Assembly (NCBI GenBank): GCA_015146655.1
Contig: VKHL01000178.1
Coordinates: 1-53,882, forward strand
From: Ochromonas danica
Taxonomy: Eukaryota; Sar; Chrysophyceae; Chromulinales; Chromulinaceae
Length of the DNA: 53,882 nt
Direction: 5' to 3'
Below, one piece after another: positions 44,286 to 53,882 of this stretch (the stretch's first letter is position 1; the number at the start of each line of letters is the position of its first letter). Under the pieces are notes generated by a model. The model was given only the letters and a program-made list of their open reading frames with translations, made no database searches and was not told the DNA's origin. Position numbers and translations under genes: made by a program.

Positions 44286-46264
44286 CTAAAGGCTTTTATC
44301 GAAAGAATGTACAGTAGCTGTATTTAGTACCAGAGTCTGTCCCAGCACATCTGCCGCACGCGAAAGGTTCTGGTCACCCGTCTGATTCTCATTTCCACCA
44401 TCAGCGACACTGGCCTTCGTAGAAAGCTGGGGACCAAACTTGCCACCAGGTCTTCGAAGAATTCAACGGAAGAAATGAGATCAGGATGAAGAAAAACAAC
44501 TAAAGTGCGCTTTACCTGAAGTCTTCCATCTCGATATATTCAACATTGGGATCGTTGGCCCTCTCAGCCTTTTCCCGTTCGTGCTTGGCCCATTTGTCCT
44601 TTCGAGCCTGCTCCCGTTGATTGATCAGGAAAGAGGATGCTGCATCCTTCTGATGAAAACGATCCTCTGGAAGTTCATCTTCTTCGCCCTCGACTTCTCG
44701 GGTCGAGGACTCGCCAACGAAGTTGTCAATTTTAACACCAGTATATGGATCTACATCATCGGGGAGGGATAAATGGAAGCGACTTTCCGGAAGGACGACG
44801 GAGTTTTCATCTGAGCTGTTGTGATTTACATACTCCTTGCGGTTGAGTTCGTGGCCGTCACGAGCCAGAGCCTGCGCCAAAAGCCACGGTTTGCTACCAG
44901 GATCGGCGCTCGCTTCCCAACGAGTCTGATCAACAGGAAGAAAGATTTGAAGAACTTTCCGGCTAACGTAGCCCTCCATTGCCAACAATTTGTAAAATAC
45001 TCGCTCAGGAAGCACCACGACGGGGAGATAGCACGTCCAATTTTCATAGCCCACCACCTTAACTTCAATACGGTAAGGTGAAACATTTACCGTCACTGAT
45101 CCCGCCGAAGCCTCATAACATGTAATCTCTGCCTCAACAGCGATGGCGAAGGCTCCTTGAGGTCCGCCGTCTGTGGGCTCGACATAGTCCCTGTCGACCG
45201 CCACCATCTTAACTACACCGAAAATGCTCTCTGATTGAATGACGTTGGCTCCACTGGACACTTTCAGCAACAAATGCTCGCATAGGCGATCGAACTTCTC
45301 GTGCGAATCACCATTTGAGGGAGAATTATCAACCATCCAATGCAGTGAAGCAATAAGCTCATCTTCCGGCTGAGCTGACAGTTTACTGTTAGTAGATGAA
45401 TTGGAGGACAGAATCGGCTTGGATGTCTTTCGCTCGCCGGCAGTCTTCTGCACCTCCTGAATGCTCGGCTGCTTGGAGCGATCCTGCACAACCTGACTAG
45501 CCACATTGCTGCCCATGTAGCTCAGCTTCGGTACTTTATACCTCCTATCATAGCTCCCTCCGTACTTCTGCTCGATGGATTGGATACAAAGTTGGCAAAC
45601 AAAGTCTCGATGGCGATTTGGGTCAGCGAGGCAGTCCGCCACGACGGAGGGGTGCACGATGACGTCATAGACGGAAGAGGGAGCCCCCTTCTTGTCGTTC
45701 TCCACTCTCATAGGACCCACACTCATTGGCACATTTAAGCCTTCCACTTCTTTGCCTTCGTGGTCCAGTCGCTTGGCAATGGCTGGCTCGCCCACTGCCT
45801 CGTGCTGCACCACGTTGATGAAGACCTTCCGCAGACTCACTGTCTCTTTCGTTTTGAAGCAGAAGCCAGGGAGCGGAGTAATGCTAATGCCATTCTTCTA
45901 TGATGATGATGTCATGCAAGAGGAGGTGAGGAGGAGAAGGGAAGGCCAAGGCTTCAAAGAGACTCACCGGAGGCTCTGCTGTCCCGATCTTGATGGACTC
46001 CTCACCGCCACTCTGCCCTTCTCCTCTCAGCTTGGCTATTTCTTGGGTAAGCAGGCGAAAATTGCTTGTAGGTTCCGATTGCTCAGAGGCGGAAGGGCTG
46101 CTCCCCAGCTGTCGTTCGATAGCGGCCGCCACGGACTCCAGGCCTAAGGACTGAACCGCCCTCTGATACGCTGCTTGATCGCTCTCTCGTAATTGCAAGA
46201 GCATATGCAGTAGCTGAGATGCTTGACCCTCAGCATCAGCATCAACACCGTCCAAGGCATTCAT
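44286..46264 (-). CDS. PIH1-domain co-chaperone (dynein-arm preassembly type)
   Basis: PIH1 proteins link HSP90 to client assembly, either R2TP or axonemal dynein preassembly (Kintoun/DNAAF2, MOT48). Three exons, 46264-45968, 45897-44516 and 44451-44286, give 614 residues. After a helical N-terminus comes PLPGFCFKTKE, then KVFINVVQHEAVGEPA, VPMSVGPMRVENDKKGAPSS and VYDVIVHPSVVADCL, which is the PIH1_N pattern. A later block (ITCYEASAGSVTVNVSPYRI, with WTCYLPVVVLPERV) could be the CS-like or PIH1-C fold. The C-terminus contains EMEDFRPGGKFGPQ formed at the last splice. The subfamily is not certain; with the carboxypeptidase it suggests a flagellate organism. Confidence 0.8.
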
Positions 46265-46301
46265 TTCTTTCCTTTCTTGTTCTCTGTGCCGTTTCGGAGG
46301 A

Positions 46302-46388
46302 GCCAGATCTCCAAATTGACAGATATCCAGATTTCTGGATATTCAAAATCCCAGATAAGAGGCCAGATGTCCAGATAAGAGGCCAGAT
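46302..46388. promoter_or_regulatory. CCAGAT repeat cluster in a divergent promoter
   Basis: Six CCAGAT words within about 90 bp, between the start codons of the PIH1 gene (46264, -) and the SNF2-like gene (46463, +). It includes the inverted repeat GATATCCAGATTTCTGGATAT near 46322 and an 18-bp direct repeat starting at 46351 and 46371 (CCAGATAAGAGGCCAGAT). The short spacer (198 bp) suggests shared control of both genes. Confidence 0.5.
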
Positions 46389-46462
46389 TTGTCGCGGAGA
46401 GGACAAGTGTGACTAAATACATCGACTGCTCGCCCAGCTGGCAAGACCCAGCCACAATAGCA

Positions 46463-49400
46463 ATGACCAGCCTGCTCGAGTCGTTAGAAAATGTGTTTGA
46501 GCTCTCTAATTGGAAACCGTCGCTAGTTCGCTCTGTGAAGGGCTCGTCCAGGTGAGTGAGTTATCCTTATCCTGGATAACAATGAGGTCCATCACATTGG
46601 ATCCTCCTCGTCCTCGTCTGATCGCGCCTCTTCTCCCCTTTCACACGACAGAATTAGAAGTCTGGCTCGACAGGAGCTGTCAATTGGTGCGTTACTGCGA
46701 CATTACCAGAGCATGTTCGAGATGCTGGAGTCGCAGTGCGCTGCCTCTGCCGCGGTCCCTCCGCTCGCCCTCTCCACAGAGCCACTCACTCGAGAAGAAA
46801 TAGAGAGAATAGAGCGCTACCGCCGGACAGATGTGCCAGTGATAAATTGCGATGCGAAAGAAGAAATCCCGGAAGAGTCAGGCCAAGGTCTCTCTTCTCA
46901 TTACCAGAGCCTTCTGGCAGACTTCGAGGAGGCAATGAAAGAGGTCCACTCCTCCTTCCCCCAACTACTTGTACTCCTTCCTCCTCACCTGTACTGTGTG
47001 CGACTAGGTTTGCGGCGGAGAAGTTTCCCAATCCAAGATGGCCGCTCAGTCCTCTTCTTTGGGTCTCTCGGACCCGGCAGCAGCAGCCGCAGCAGCTCAA
47101 GTCCTTTCTTCCGGCAGAAAGCGTCGCGCGGATGGAACTCCTGCTACTCCAGGCGCGAGTCTTGGCTCAAGCGCTTTGACAAATAATGCAACTGAGCCTA
47201 TGCTGCAAGCAACAACTCGGACAGTTAACACTGAAGGAGGAGCGCTGAAGCGCCGCCTTGGCTCTGCCCATCTCGCACCGCATGAGATCATTGCGGCCGT
47301 TCTTTTTGACTTGCGCTCTCTCGGTATAGATACCCATGCAAGAGATTCACGCCTCGTTACGGTCTTACTATCTTCTGCCTGTTCAACGCTGCTGGAAACA
47401 CTGCGTCGCCATGAGGTGGAAGACAGCAGCATCTTCACATTGCCTTCAGGACCGATCGGGCGTACCTCTGCTCTTGTCTCTGGAGAGTATGTGCGTGCTT
47501 GGCAGGATTGGTTGCGCAGCTTTGACGCGCAATTGTTAACTACCCGCAGAGACTGCCTCGACAAACAGCGACGGCGCTGGGAAGGACTCTGTGGTCCGCA
47601 ATACGCGAGACAGACCGGTGGACGTCTCACATTGCAGGACGTGCCTGTAAGTTGCGACCGTATTCCTAATCCATTTGGATCTCTTGGACCGGATGCCTCG
47701 AGCTTCTCTTGGCTGAATCAAATTATGTCATTAACAAGAGGATCTTTCCACTCTCATTTCATCGAACCTCCTCGTCCAAGAATCTTTGTAAAAGCTGATG
47801 GGTCTTTCGACCATGCTGCTCTATTTGCTTCCCTAGCGGCGGAATTCTTGGATGCTGAGGTTTTGGCCTCTGATGGCGAGCGTCGGCTTTGGGAGCTCGC
47901 AACCGAGCACCTCGCAGTTCTATTGCGCGACCCATCCCTTGAAACTGATAGCCCGTTGTGCGTTTCATTTCGAAATGCCTTTAATTCGTGTGTACAGCAA
48001 GCGCTTTCGTTGCTGGAGAGTGATTTGGGCGCTCTACTAGTTGACACAAGCGTGTTTGATGGTCGCAGAGAGGAGGGATGCGTTCACAGAGCCATGCTGC
48101 TTGGTGCCGTGATAGCTCAGCGTATGGGAGATCTTTCCCGATTCTCGCACGATTCGGATGCACGCTTTGACCTTGGAGAGTTGTATTCACGGATGTATAC
48201 CCAGCTATGGGGCGACGAAGTGAACGATCAGCCAGAGAAGGTGGCGCGGTCGCATCTCGCTGAAGGCTGGGGACCAGTGCTCATTGTTTGCAAACTGCGC
48301 GATATCGATGCCTTTGAAGCAGGTTTGACGACTATTTTCTATGGCCAAGAAGTGGAGGTCATGCCTTATTACGGCAGCGACAGTGATCGTATTGCGTTAC
48401 GTGCTTATCTTCGCTCGTTATCGCTTGCTGCTACTGGTGGATTGCATTCCATTGGATCTGGCCTCTACACGGAGCGATCTCATTGTCATGTCTTGCTCAC
48501 CAACTATGAGACATTGTTGCTGGATTTGCATTTTTTCAAGGATCTTCAGTTTGCTCTGATTGCCTTCGACAGTCCCTTTGGTCTCTTCCAGAATTCCGGC
48601 TTGGCGTATCCAGCTCAGCAAGTGCTTTCTATCTTGCGCACGCGCTACCGTCTGTTGTCTTGTGCTGCCTTCCACAACCCCTGCAATCTTCCCGCAGCTT
48701 CCTTGGCGCAAAAGGGACAGGAATGCTCTGAAGCAGCTGTTTCTCCCGATCCATATCGTACCATTCTCTTACTGAGTCCATTTATTTGCGGTCTTTTTGC
48801 TACCCTGAAGGAAGGCACTATCTCACTTCCTCCCAATCCCTCTCGCCCTGCTCTCTTGCTTTACCAAGGCAGCGAGATACTGGACTTGGATGATAAAGCC
48901 ATGGCTCTTCTCACCGTCTGGGCTGCCCATCTAACTGTGGTGTGCGCGTCAGTGGACCAGACCTTCGTGCCAGCAGAACACTTTCCAGATTCTTTTTCAG
49001 AAGATGAGTTATTGCAACTTCAGTTTGAGTTGCAAGATGTGCTCCCACCCCTTCTTTGGGCGGGATTCGACTTGCGCATTGTGAATAATCGCATTTCTGC
49101 CTTTAATGCGAGCGAAGAATCTCGCGTGGTCGATGAAATCCGGGAATTCGGGGAGGACTGCTATCCTGCCTTCCAGCGTCTTCTCAAGGACGGACATTTC
49201 AAAGTTCAGGTGTTGGAGCGTTTCCCCGAATCTACTAAATTGCTTCGCAAGCGCGATTGTATTGACCGGGAGTTGGAGCGTGAGTTGAAGTTGGTTAACA
49301 TGGTTATGGTTGGCCGTACTGGCAATTCTTTGCCGCGGTTACTTATTGATCTTTCTACATTTTCGGCAAATGGCGGCCCACCTTCAGCCTTTTTGCCCCC

Positions 49401-51483
49401 TTCAGGCGCTATGGAAGAAGACGGGATGGGCGATGTAACGACCTCTGGTGCTCCTTCCGCTGTCTCTATAACTGTTCCTTCGGTTGGCATCCCTGGACGA
49501 ACTGGTCGAGGTCGTGGGCGTGGCCGCGGTCGTGGTCGAGGTAGAGCCCTTTTTCTCGCTACACAGGGAGCTGGAATACCAATCGGAGAGAGCTCGGCGG
49601 ATGGAAGTGGCGTATTGCTCGGTCCGGACGGCACCATTCGTCCTTTTGTCGGTCCTGGCAGAGGACGTGGAAGAGGGAGAGGTCGCGGAGCTGCTGCAGG
49701 TACTGGCCGAGGCCGTGGTAGAGGTCGTGGTAGGAACGCTGCTTCATTGCCGCCCGCGACAGAGGTTTTGGGGCCGTCATCTAAGGATGTTGTGCCCCAT
49801 GTACACGCATCTGGAGGTGGTGCTGGTAGCGATGAAGAAGGAGATGATGACGACGACGCCGATAGTCAGGCAGAAGGTGGAACGCGCCAAGCTGGCCTGT
49901 CTTCTTCTCGTAAACTGAGCCTAGAAGAAGAAGCGAGCAAATATGTCTTGCGCAGAGGTCGTGTCTTTACAGCGTCCATAATTGTGGCGGCCAGACAGCG
50001 CTATCTGGGCACCTTCTTGCACGAGGAAGACGCTAAAAATGCCTTTGCTGCTGCTTATCGAGACCGTGACCGACTTCTGCCAGCTAGCTGTGATGCAATG
50101 CAGCCAAATGCAACTACCACTACGAATGGTGGTTCCAGCGGTGTGGCCACCGGAGAAGAAACGAAAGCAGATACCGCGCACGCGCAGGCTAACTCAGGTC
50201 CAGGAACAAGTGCTAGCAGTGTATCTATCAAGTTAAATAGCAAATTCAAGGGCAAAATTAGTCGCGATGTGAAGCTCTCAGATGGATCCTTCTTGCACGT
50301 TGATTATTTCCGGGGGCTGTCAGATAGCGGCTTGATCGCTGATCTACGATCAATGTTTGCGAGCACTCTCTGCGCAGGCAATGATTTGGTTGATTGGATA
50401 ACTACTCATAATCAGCCTCCTGCCTGGGCATGGCTGCTGCCTTCTTCAGGGCATGCCATTCCCCTTCCCTCGTTGCATTGTATTCTCGGCAGCGCTGGCC
50501 ATCAAGGCTTGTTGGCACTCAGCAAGCAGTTAGGAACTCCCGAAGAGGCGTTGCAACATTCTTGTGATGGTTTTATTACTCGTATACTGTCGGTAGATGA
50601 TTGCGACGCTCTAAAGTCCCACCCGGAGAACTGCCCAAGCTATCTTCAAGGAGCGGACAAAGGTCTTTGTGTGGTTCATATCGGAAGTAGCTCCTCGATT
50701 GCACCTCAGCATTGTCTAGTTACCTTTGACCCTGTTCAAGGCTCCTTCCATCTGATGGCATTCGCTCCACTCTTCTTGGATGGTGTCTTGATTACCCAGA
50801 GAAGCGGTTTGGTTCCTGTGTCCGCACATTCCGTGATACAAATCGGCGACCGAATGTTTATTTTTCGTCTTCCCATGGATAATCTGTTCAATGCAACAGC
50901 AACTTCTTCTCCGCTCCTTCTTCGTGCTCATCTAACGCAAGCAATGATCGCCTCCCTCGCATTGAGAGCGGTGGTCTATCCCACACAGTATCCTGATTGC
51001 CTGCCACCTGGGATGAGTGCTCAGACCGCTCTGAACGACTTGTGTGCTTGGGAGCAGACTACTATGACTGCAGTCCACCTCCTCGGAGGAAGTACCGAGA
51101 TACTGAGCAGCCCTCAGCCCCCTTCAACCCAATCAAAAGTTTCTGGGACAAGAGGCAAGGCAAGAAATGTCTCAACTACTGTTCCTACTCAAGCGTTGTT
51201 AGAAGCAGTTCAACGACTTCCCACCAATGGCGGTGCTGAAGTCGAGGAGGATGATGTAGAGGAAGAGGATGAAGAAGATGAAGAAGAAGACGATGAAGAG
51301 GAAGAGATGGAGGAAGCTCCTTCTTCGCCATTGATTCCGCACTCTATGACTGCTTATGAATACATTACACAGCAGTCTCGAGACTCAGATGCTGAAAAGA
51401 GCGATCGAAAATCGGAGACTGTGGACGATGAACAGTTAGATGCGGCTATTGTTCTTTCTTCATTCACTCGTCGCTCGGAGTAG
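46463..51483 (+). CDS. Large fusion protein: degenerate SNF2/INO80-like lobe, RG repeats, AP2-like and FHA-like domains
   Basis: Three exons, 46463-46551, 46652-46943 and 47008-51483, give 1618 residues; the middle intron starts GTCCAC. Around residues 547-690 the sequence follows the INO80-type ATPase N-lobe: GWGPVLIVCKLRDIDAFEAG (in INO80, WGPFLVVAPASTLHNW), VMPYYGSDSDRIALRAYL, HVLLTNYETLLLDLHFFKDL, ALIAFDSPF where DEAQ is expected, and TRYRLLSCAAFHNP where LLTGTPIQN is expected. The Walker A area (ALLVDTSVFDGRR) has no GKT, so ATP hydrolysis is unlikely. Two RG-rich blocks follow (about 958-975 and 1010-1040), then an AP2-like segment (about 1104-1145, FTASIIVAARQRYLGTF), an FHA-like segment (about 1347-1420, VVHIGSSSSIAPQHCLVTFD ... 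IQIGDRMFIF) and an acidic tail. A chromatin-associated scaffold is inferred. The helicase C-lobe was not found. Confidence 0.65.
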
Positions 51484-51492
51484 TTTGACTTG

Positions 51493-51516
51493 GTTGTGTA
51501 TGTGTGTGTGTGTTTG
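51493..51516. repeat. (TG)n microsatellite
   Basis: A short TGTGTATGTGTGTGTG run in the 3' flank of the SNF2-like gene. Confidence 0.7.
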
Positions 51517-51679
51517 GTTTGAAAGATAGCAAGAATGTAGTTTTATAGGCCACTACCTAATTGCCCGAACAATTTACTTCTTCATGTAAAGTTTGGGATT
51601 GCAAGCGCAGAGCGGGGAGTGAAGATTAACTTAATAAGAAGGTGTGGAGGAATTTGGAGCAGAATAGGAAGAACAAGAA

Positions 51680-53696
51680 ATGATGATCACTTCATCCCAA
51701 AGAGCTTGGAGGTCCTTTCCCGCCCCGAGGAAAGCCTTTTCTGTGGCGGTTCGTTCTTTATCGCAGACGAAGCTTTCTTCCTCAGACGATGCAGCGGCGA
51801 AGCGAGAGAGAGAGCTGCAATGGCAGATCATCAAAGACCTCTCTTCCCATCTGTGGCCCCGCAAGGAGAACAACCCAGACGCTTTTTCCATCAAGACAAA
51901 AGTCGTTGGCTCTCTTTCTTTGCTGCTGGGATCGAAGATTGTCAATATCTACGTACCCTTCCTCTTCAAAGACATCGTGGACAGCTTCGGGGCTGTCTTG
52001 GAAACTAACCCAGATAGTGCTCTTTCCTTGACTTCTGCGGCGCCTATTGCTCTTGTCCTTGGCTATGGATTGGCTCGCATGAGCTCTTCTGGCTTCGCGG
52101 AGCTTCGCAACGCGATCTTTGCCACAGTTTCTCACGGAGCCATTCGGCAGATCTCTCGCGATGTCTTCCGCCATCTACACTCGCTCGACATGCAGTTCCA
52201 CCTCGATCGAAATATTGGTGCTCTTTCACGTACCATGGATCGCGGTACCCGGTCGATCAATTTTGCTCTCACTTCCATCGTTTTCAATGTCTTGCCCACG
52301 GCGCTGGAGGTCGTGCTCGTGGCTGCACTACTGACTCATCACCTCGGAGCTCCATACGCTGCCATCACAACTTCTACGGTAGCTGCATATACATTTTTCA
52401 CGGTGAAAGTCTCCGATTGGCGCACTGGTATCCGTAAGGAGATGAATGCTGCCGAGAGTCAAGCCTCAGGGAAAGTGATTGATTCTCTGATCAACTATGA
52501 GACGGTGAAGCTTTTCAACAACGAAGCACATGAAGTATCCCGCTACGACAATAGTCTTCAAAACTATCAGAAAGCTTCCATCCTCACTCAGCAATCACTT
52601 TCCTTCTTGAACTTTGGTCAGAATGCCATCTTTTCCACGGGGCTTGCTGCCATCATGTATCTAACTGTACAGGACATTGCATCGGGTGTCTCCACGGTAG
52701 GAGATCTTGTATTGGTTAACGGATTGCTGTTTCAGTTGTCCATTCCACTTAACTTTATTGGATCTGTCTATCGTGAGCTACGCCAGGCAGTAATTGACAT
52801 GGAGGTATCATCTCCCTTCATTTGATTGCTTCTTTCTTGTTTACCTTGAACGTGCTCAGGGTTTTCCTTTTCCTTATCAATAGGCCATGTTCAAGCTGCG
52901 CCAGGTACAACCTTCTGTCTCATCACTTCCCGCAACAACGCCGCTGATCTGGCATGGCGGAGAGATTGAATTGCGAGGAGTTAACTTCTCTTATCCGAGT
53001 GCTCCTCAAAGACAGATTTTGCAAGACCTTCACCTACATGTTTTGCCTGGGCAAAAGGTTGCACTTGTAGGAAGCTCTGGATCGGGTAAGAGCACTGTAT
53101 ATCGATTGCTTTACCGATTCTACGATCCTTCCGAAGGGATTGTATTGATTGATGGACAGAACATACGGGATGTTTCATTAGACAGCGTTCGCACCAAGAT
53201 CGCCGTGGTGCCTCAAGACACTGTTCTCTTCAATGAAAGCCTACTTTATAATATTCAATATGGCAATTTGCATGCGACTGAAGAGGAAATTGCAGAAGTG
53301 TTGAGACTTGCGCGTTTGGATGAGCTCGTAAAGCGCCTGCCGCAAGGTCTACAAACGAAAGTTGGAGAGCGCGGCCTTAAGCTAAGTGGTGGTGAGAAGC
53401 AGCGAGTTGCCATCGCTCGTTGTCTGCTTAAAAATGCGCCTATCGTTATCTTGGACGAAGCTACTTCGGCTTTGGATACAGAAACTGAGGCCTCTGTACA
53501 GCAGGCTCTACAATTGTTAGGTCGAGATCAGCAGCGTACTTTGGTCATTATTGCTCATCGGCTTTCCACTGTACAAGATTGTGATGTTATTTATGTTCTT
53601 GAGCAAGGTCGAGTTGTTGAAAAAGGCCGACACGAAGAGTTGTTGGCGAGGAGTGGACGCTACGCTGAACTAGTGATGAGAATGTCTCAACAATAA
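51680..53696 (+). CDS. ATM1: ATM1/ABCB7-type mitochondrial ABC half-transporter
   Basis: Inner-membrane exporter of a glutathione/sulfur compound needed for cytosolic Fe-S protein assembly and iron balance. Two exons, 51680-52804 and 52884-53696, give 645 residues. The start ([20 protein letters not shown]) is a basic, Ser-rich mitochondrial presequence. The transmembrane part includes [39 protein letters not shown] and [20 protein letters not shown], all typical of the ATM1 clade. The nucleotide-binding domain has [10 protein letters not shown] (Walker A, about residue 438), [14 protein letters not shown] (signature, about 542), [11 protein letters not shown] (Walker B, about 562) and the H-loop AHRLSTV. 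Complete and intact. Its stop codon is only about 110 bp from the telomere repeats. Confidence 0.96.
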
Positions 53697-53805
53697 TCTA
53701 GCACTAATTTAAAACCTCAATACAGTTTCAAATAACCGTTGTGGTCGTTGCATTGTACAATTACTCCAGATTAAGGGGGAAAGCATGTCTTTCAAATGCT
53801 GATGG

Positions 53806-53882
53806 TTAGGGTTAGGGTTAGGGTTAGGGTTAGGGTTAGGGTTAGGGTTAGGGTTAGGGTTAGGGTTAGGGTTAGGGTTAGG
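53806..53882 (+). repeat. Telomere repeat (TTAGGG)n
   Basis: About 12.8 uninterrupted TTAGGG units run to the end of the window, G-rich strand toward the end, the right orientation for a chromosome terminus. Ochrophytes with TTAGGG telomeres are known. Confidence 0.97.

Overview
The window is nuclear DNA from a eukaryote, most likely a photosynthetic, flagellate stramenopile (ochrophyte alga), and it runs into a chromosome end. The right edge is a pure TTAGGG telomere tract. Genes are packed on both strands and carry short (about 40-100 nt) GT-AG introns. A secondary plastid of red-algal type is suggested by the heme/chlorophyll enzyme porphobilinogen deaminase, whose N-terminus looks like a signal peptide followed by Phe at the cleavage site (AHA/F). 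PT/PS tetrapeptide-repeat proteins and EGF-like secreted proteins are also common in this group. A tubulin-deglutamylase-type carboxypeptidase and a PIH1 protein point to cilia, and HOP2 points to meiosis. I could not name a species.

Layout, left to right: a TAGTC-rich simple repeat (1-250); a secreted PT-repeat/ankyrin protein (-); a multi-spanning membrane protein of unknown function (+); HOP2 (-); two tandem class 3 lipases (-,-) that share a 737-bp identical tract; an AMP-forming acyl/aryl-type ligase (+); a large ankyrin protein with an octapeptide minisatellite and a C-terminal membrane anchor (-); a type II glycosyltransferase (+); glycyl-tRNA synthetase (-); a decayed KDM2/KDM7-type JmjC gene (-); RRP15 (+); a mitochondrial-carrier-family protein (-); a cytosolic carboxypeptidase (-); a 2246-residue TPR/CHAT protein (+); an EGF-like secreted protein (+); porphobilinogen deaminase (-); glycine decarboxylase P-protein (+); poly(A)-binding protein (+); a PIH1 co-chaperone (-); a 1618-residue protein with a degenerate SNF2/INO80-like lobe plus RG, AP2-like and FHA-like parts (+); and an ATM1/ABCB7-type ABC transporter (+) ending about 110 bp before the telomere.

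Genes often form divergent pairs with 120-370 bp between start codons, and tight convergent pairs. Several of these short promoters carry a 10-bp palindrome (TTCCATGGAA) or clustered CCAGAT repeats, which look like candidate cis elements. Mostly the genes are unrelated housekeeping loci. Two neighbours share a theme: porphobilinogen deaminase and glycine decarboxylase (plastid pigment synthesis and photorespiration) are divergent.

The two most novel objects are giant proteins that seem to be catalytically dead versions of known machines. One is a CHAT (caspase/separase-like) domain whose His and Cys positions read Phe and Tyr. The other is an INO80-like ATPase lobe without recognisable Walker A or DEAH/Q motifs, fused to AP2-like and FHA-like domains. 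All gene models here are manual splice predictions.
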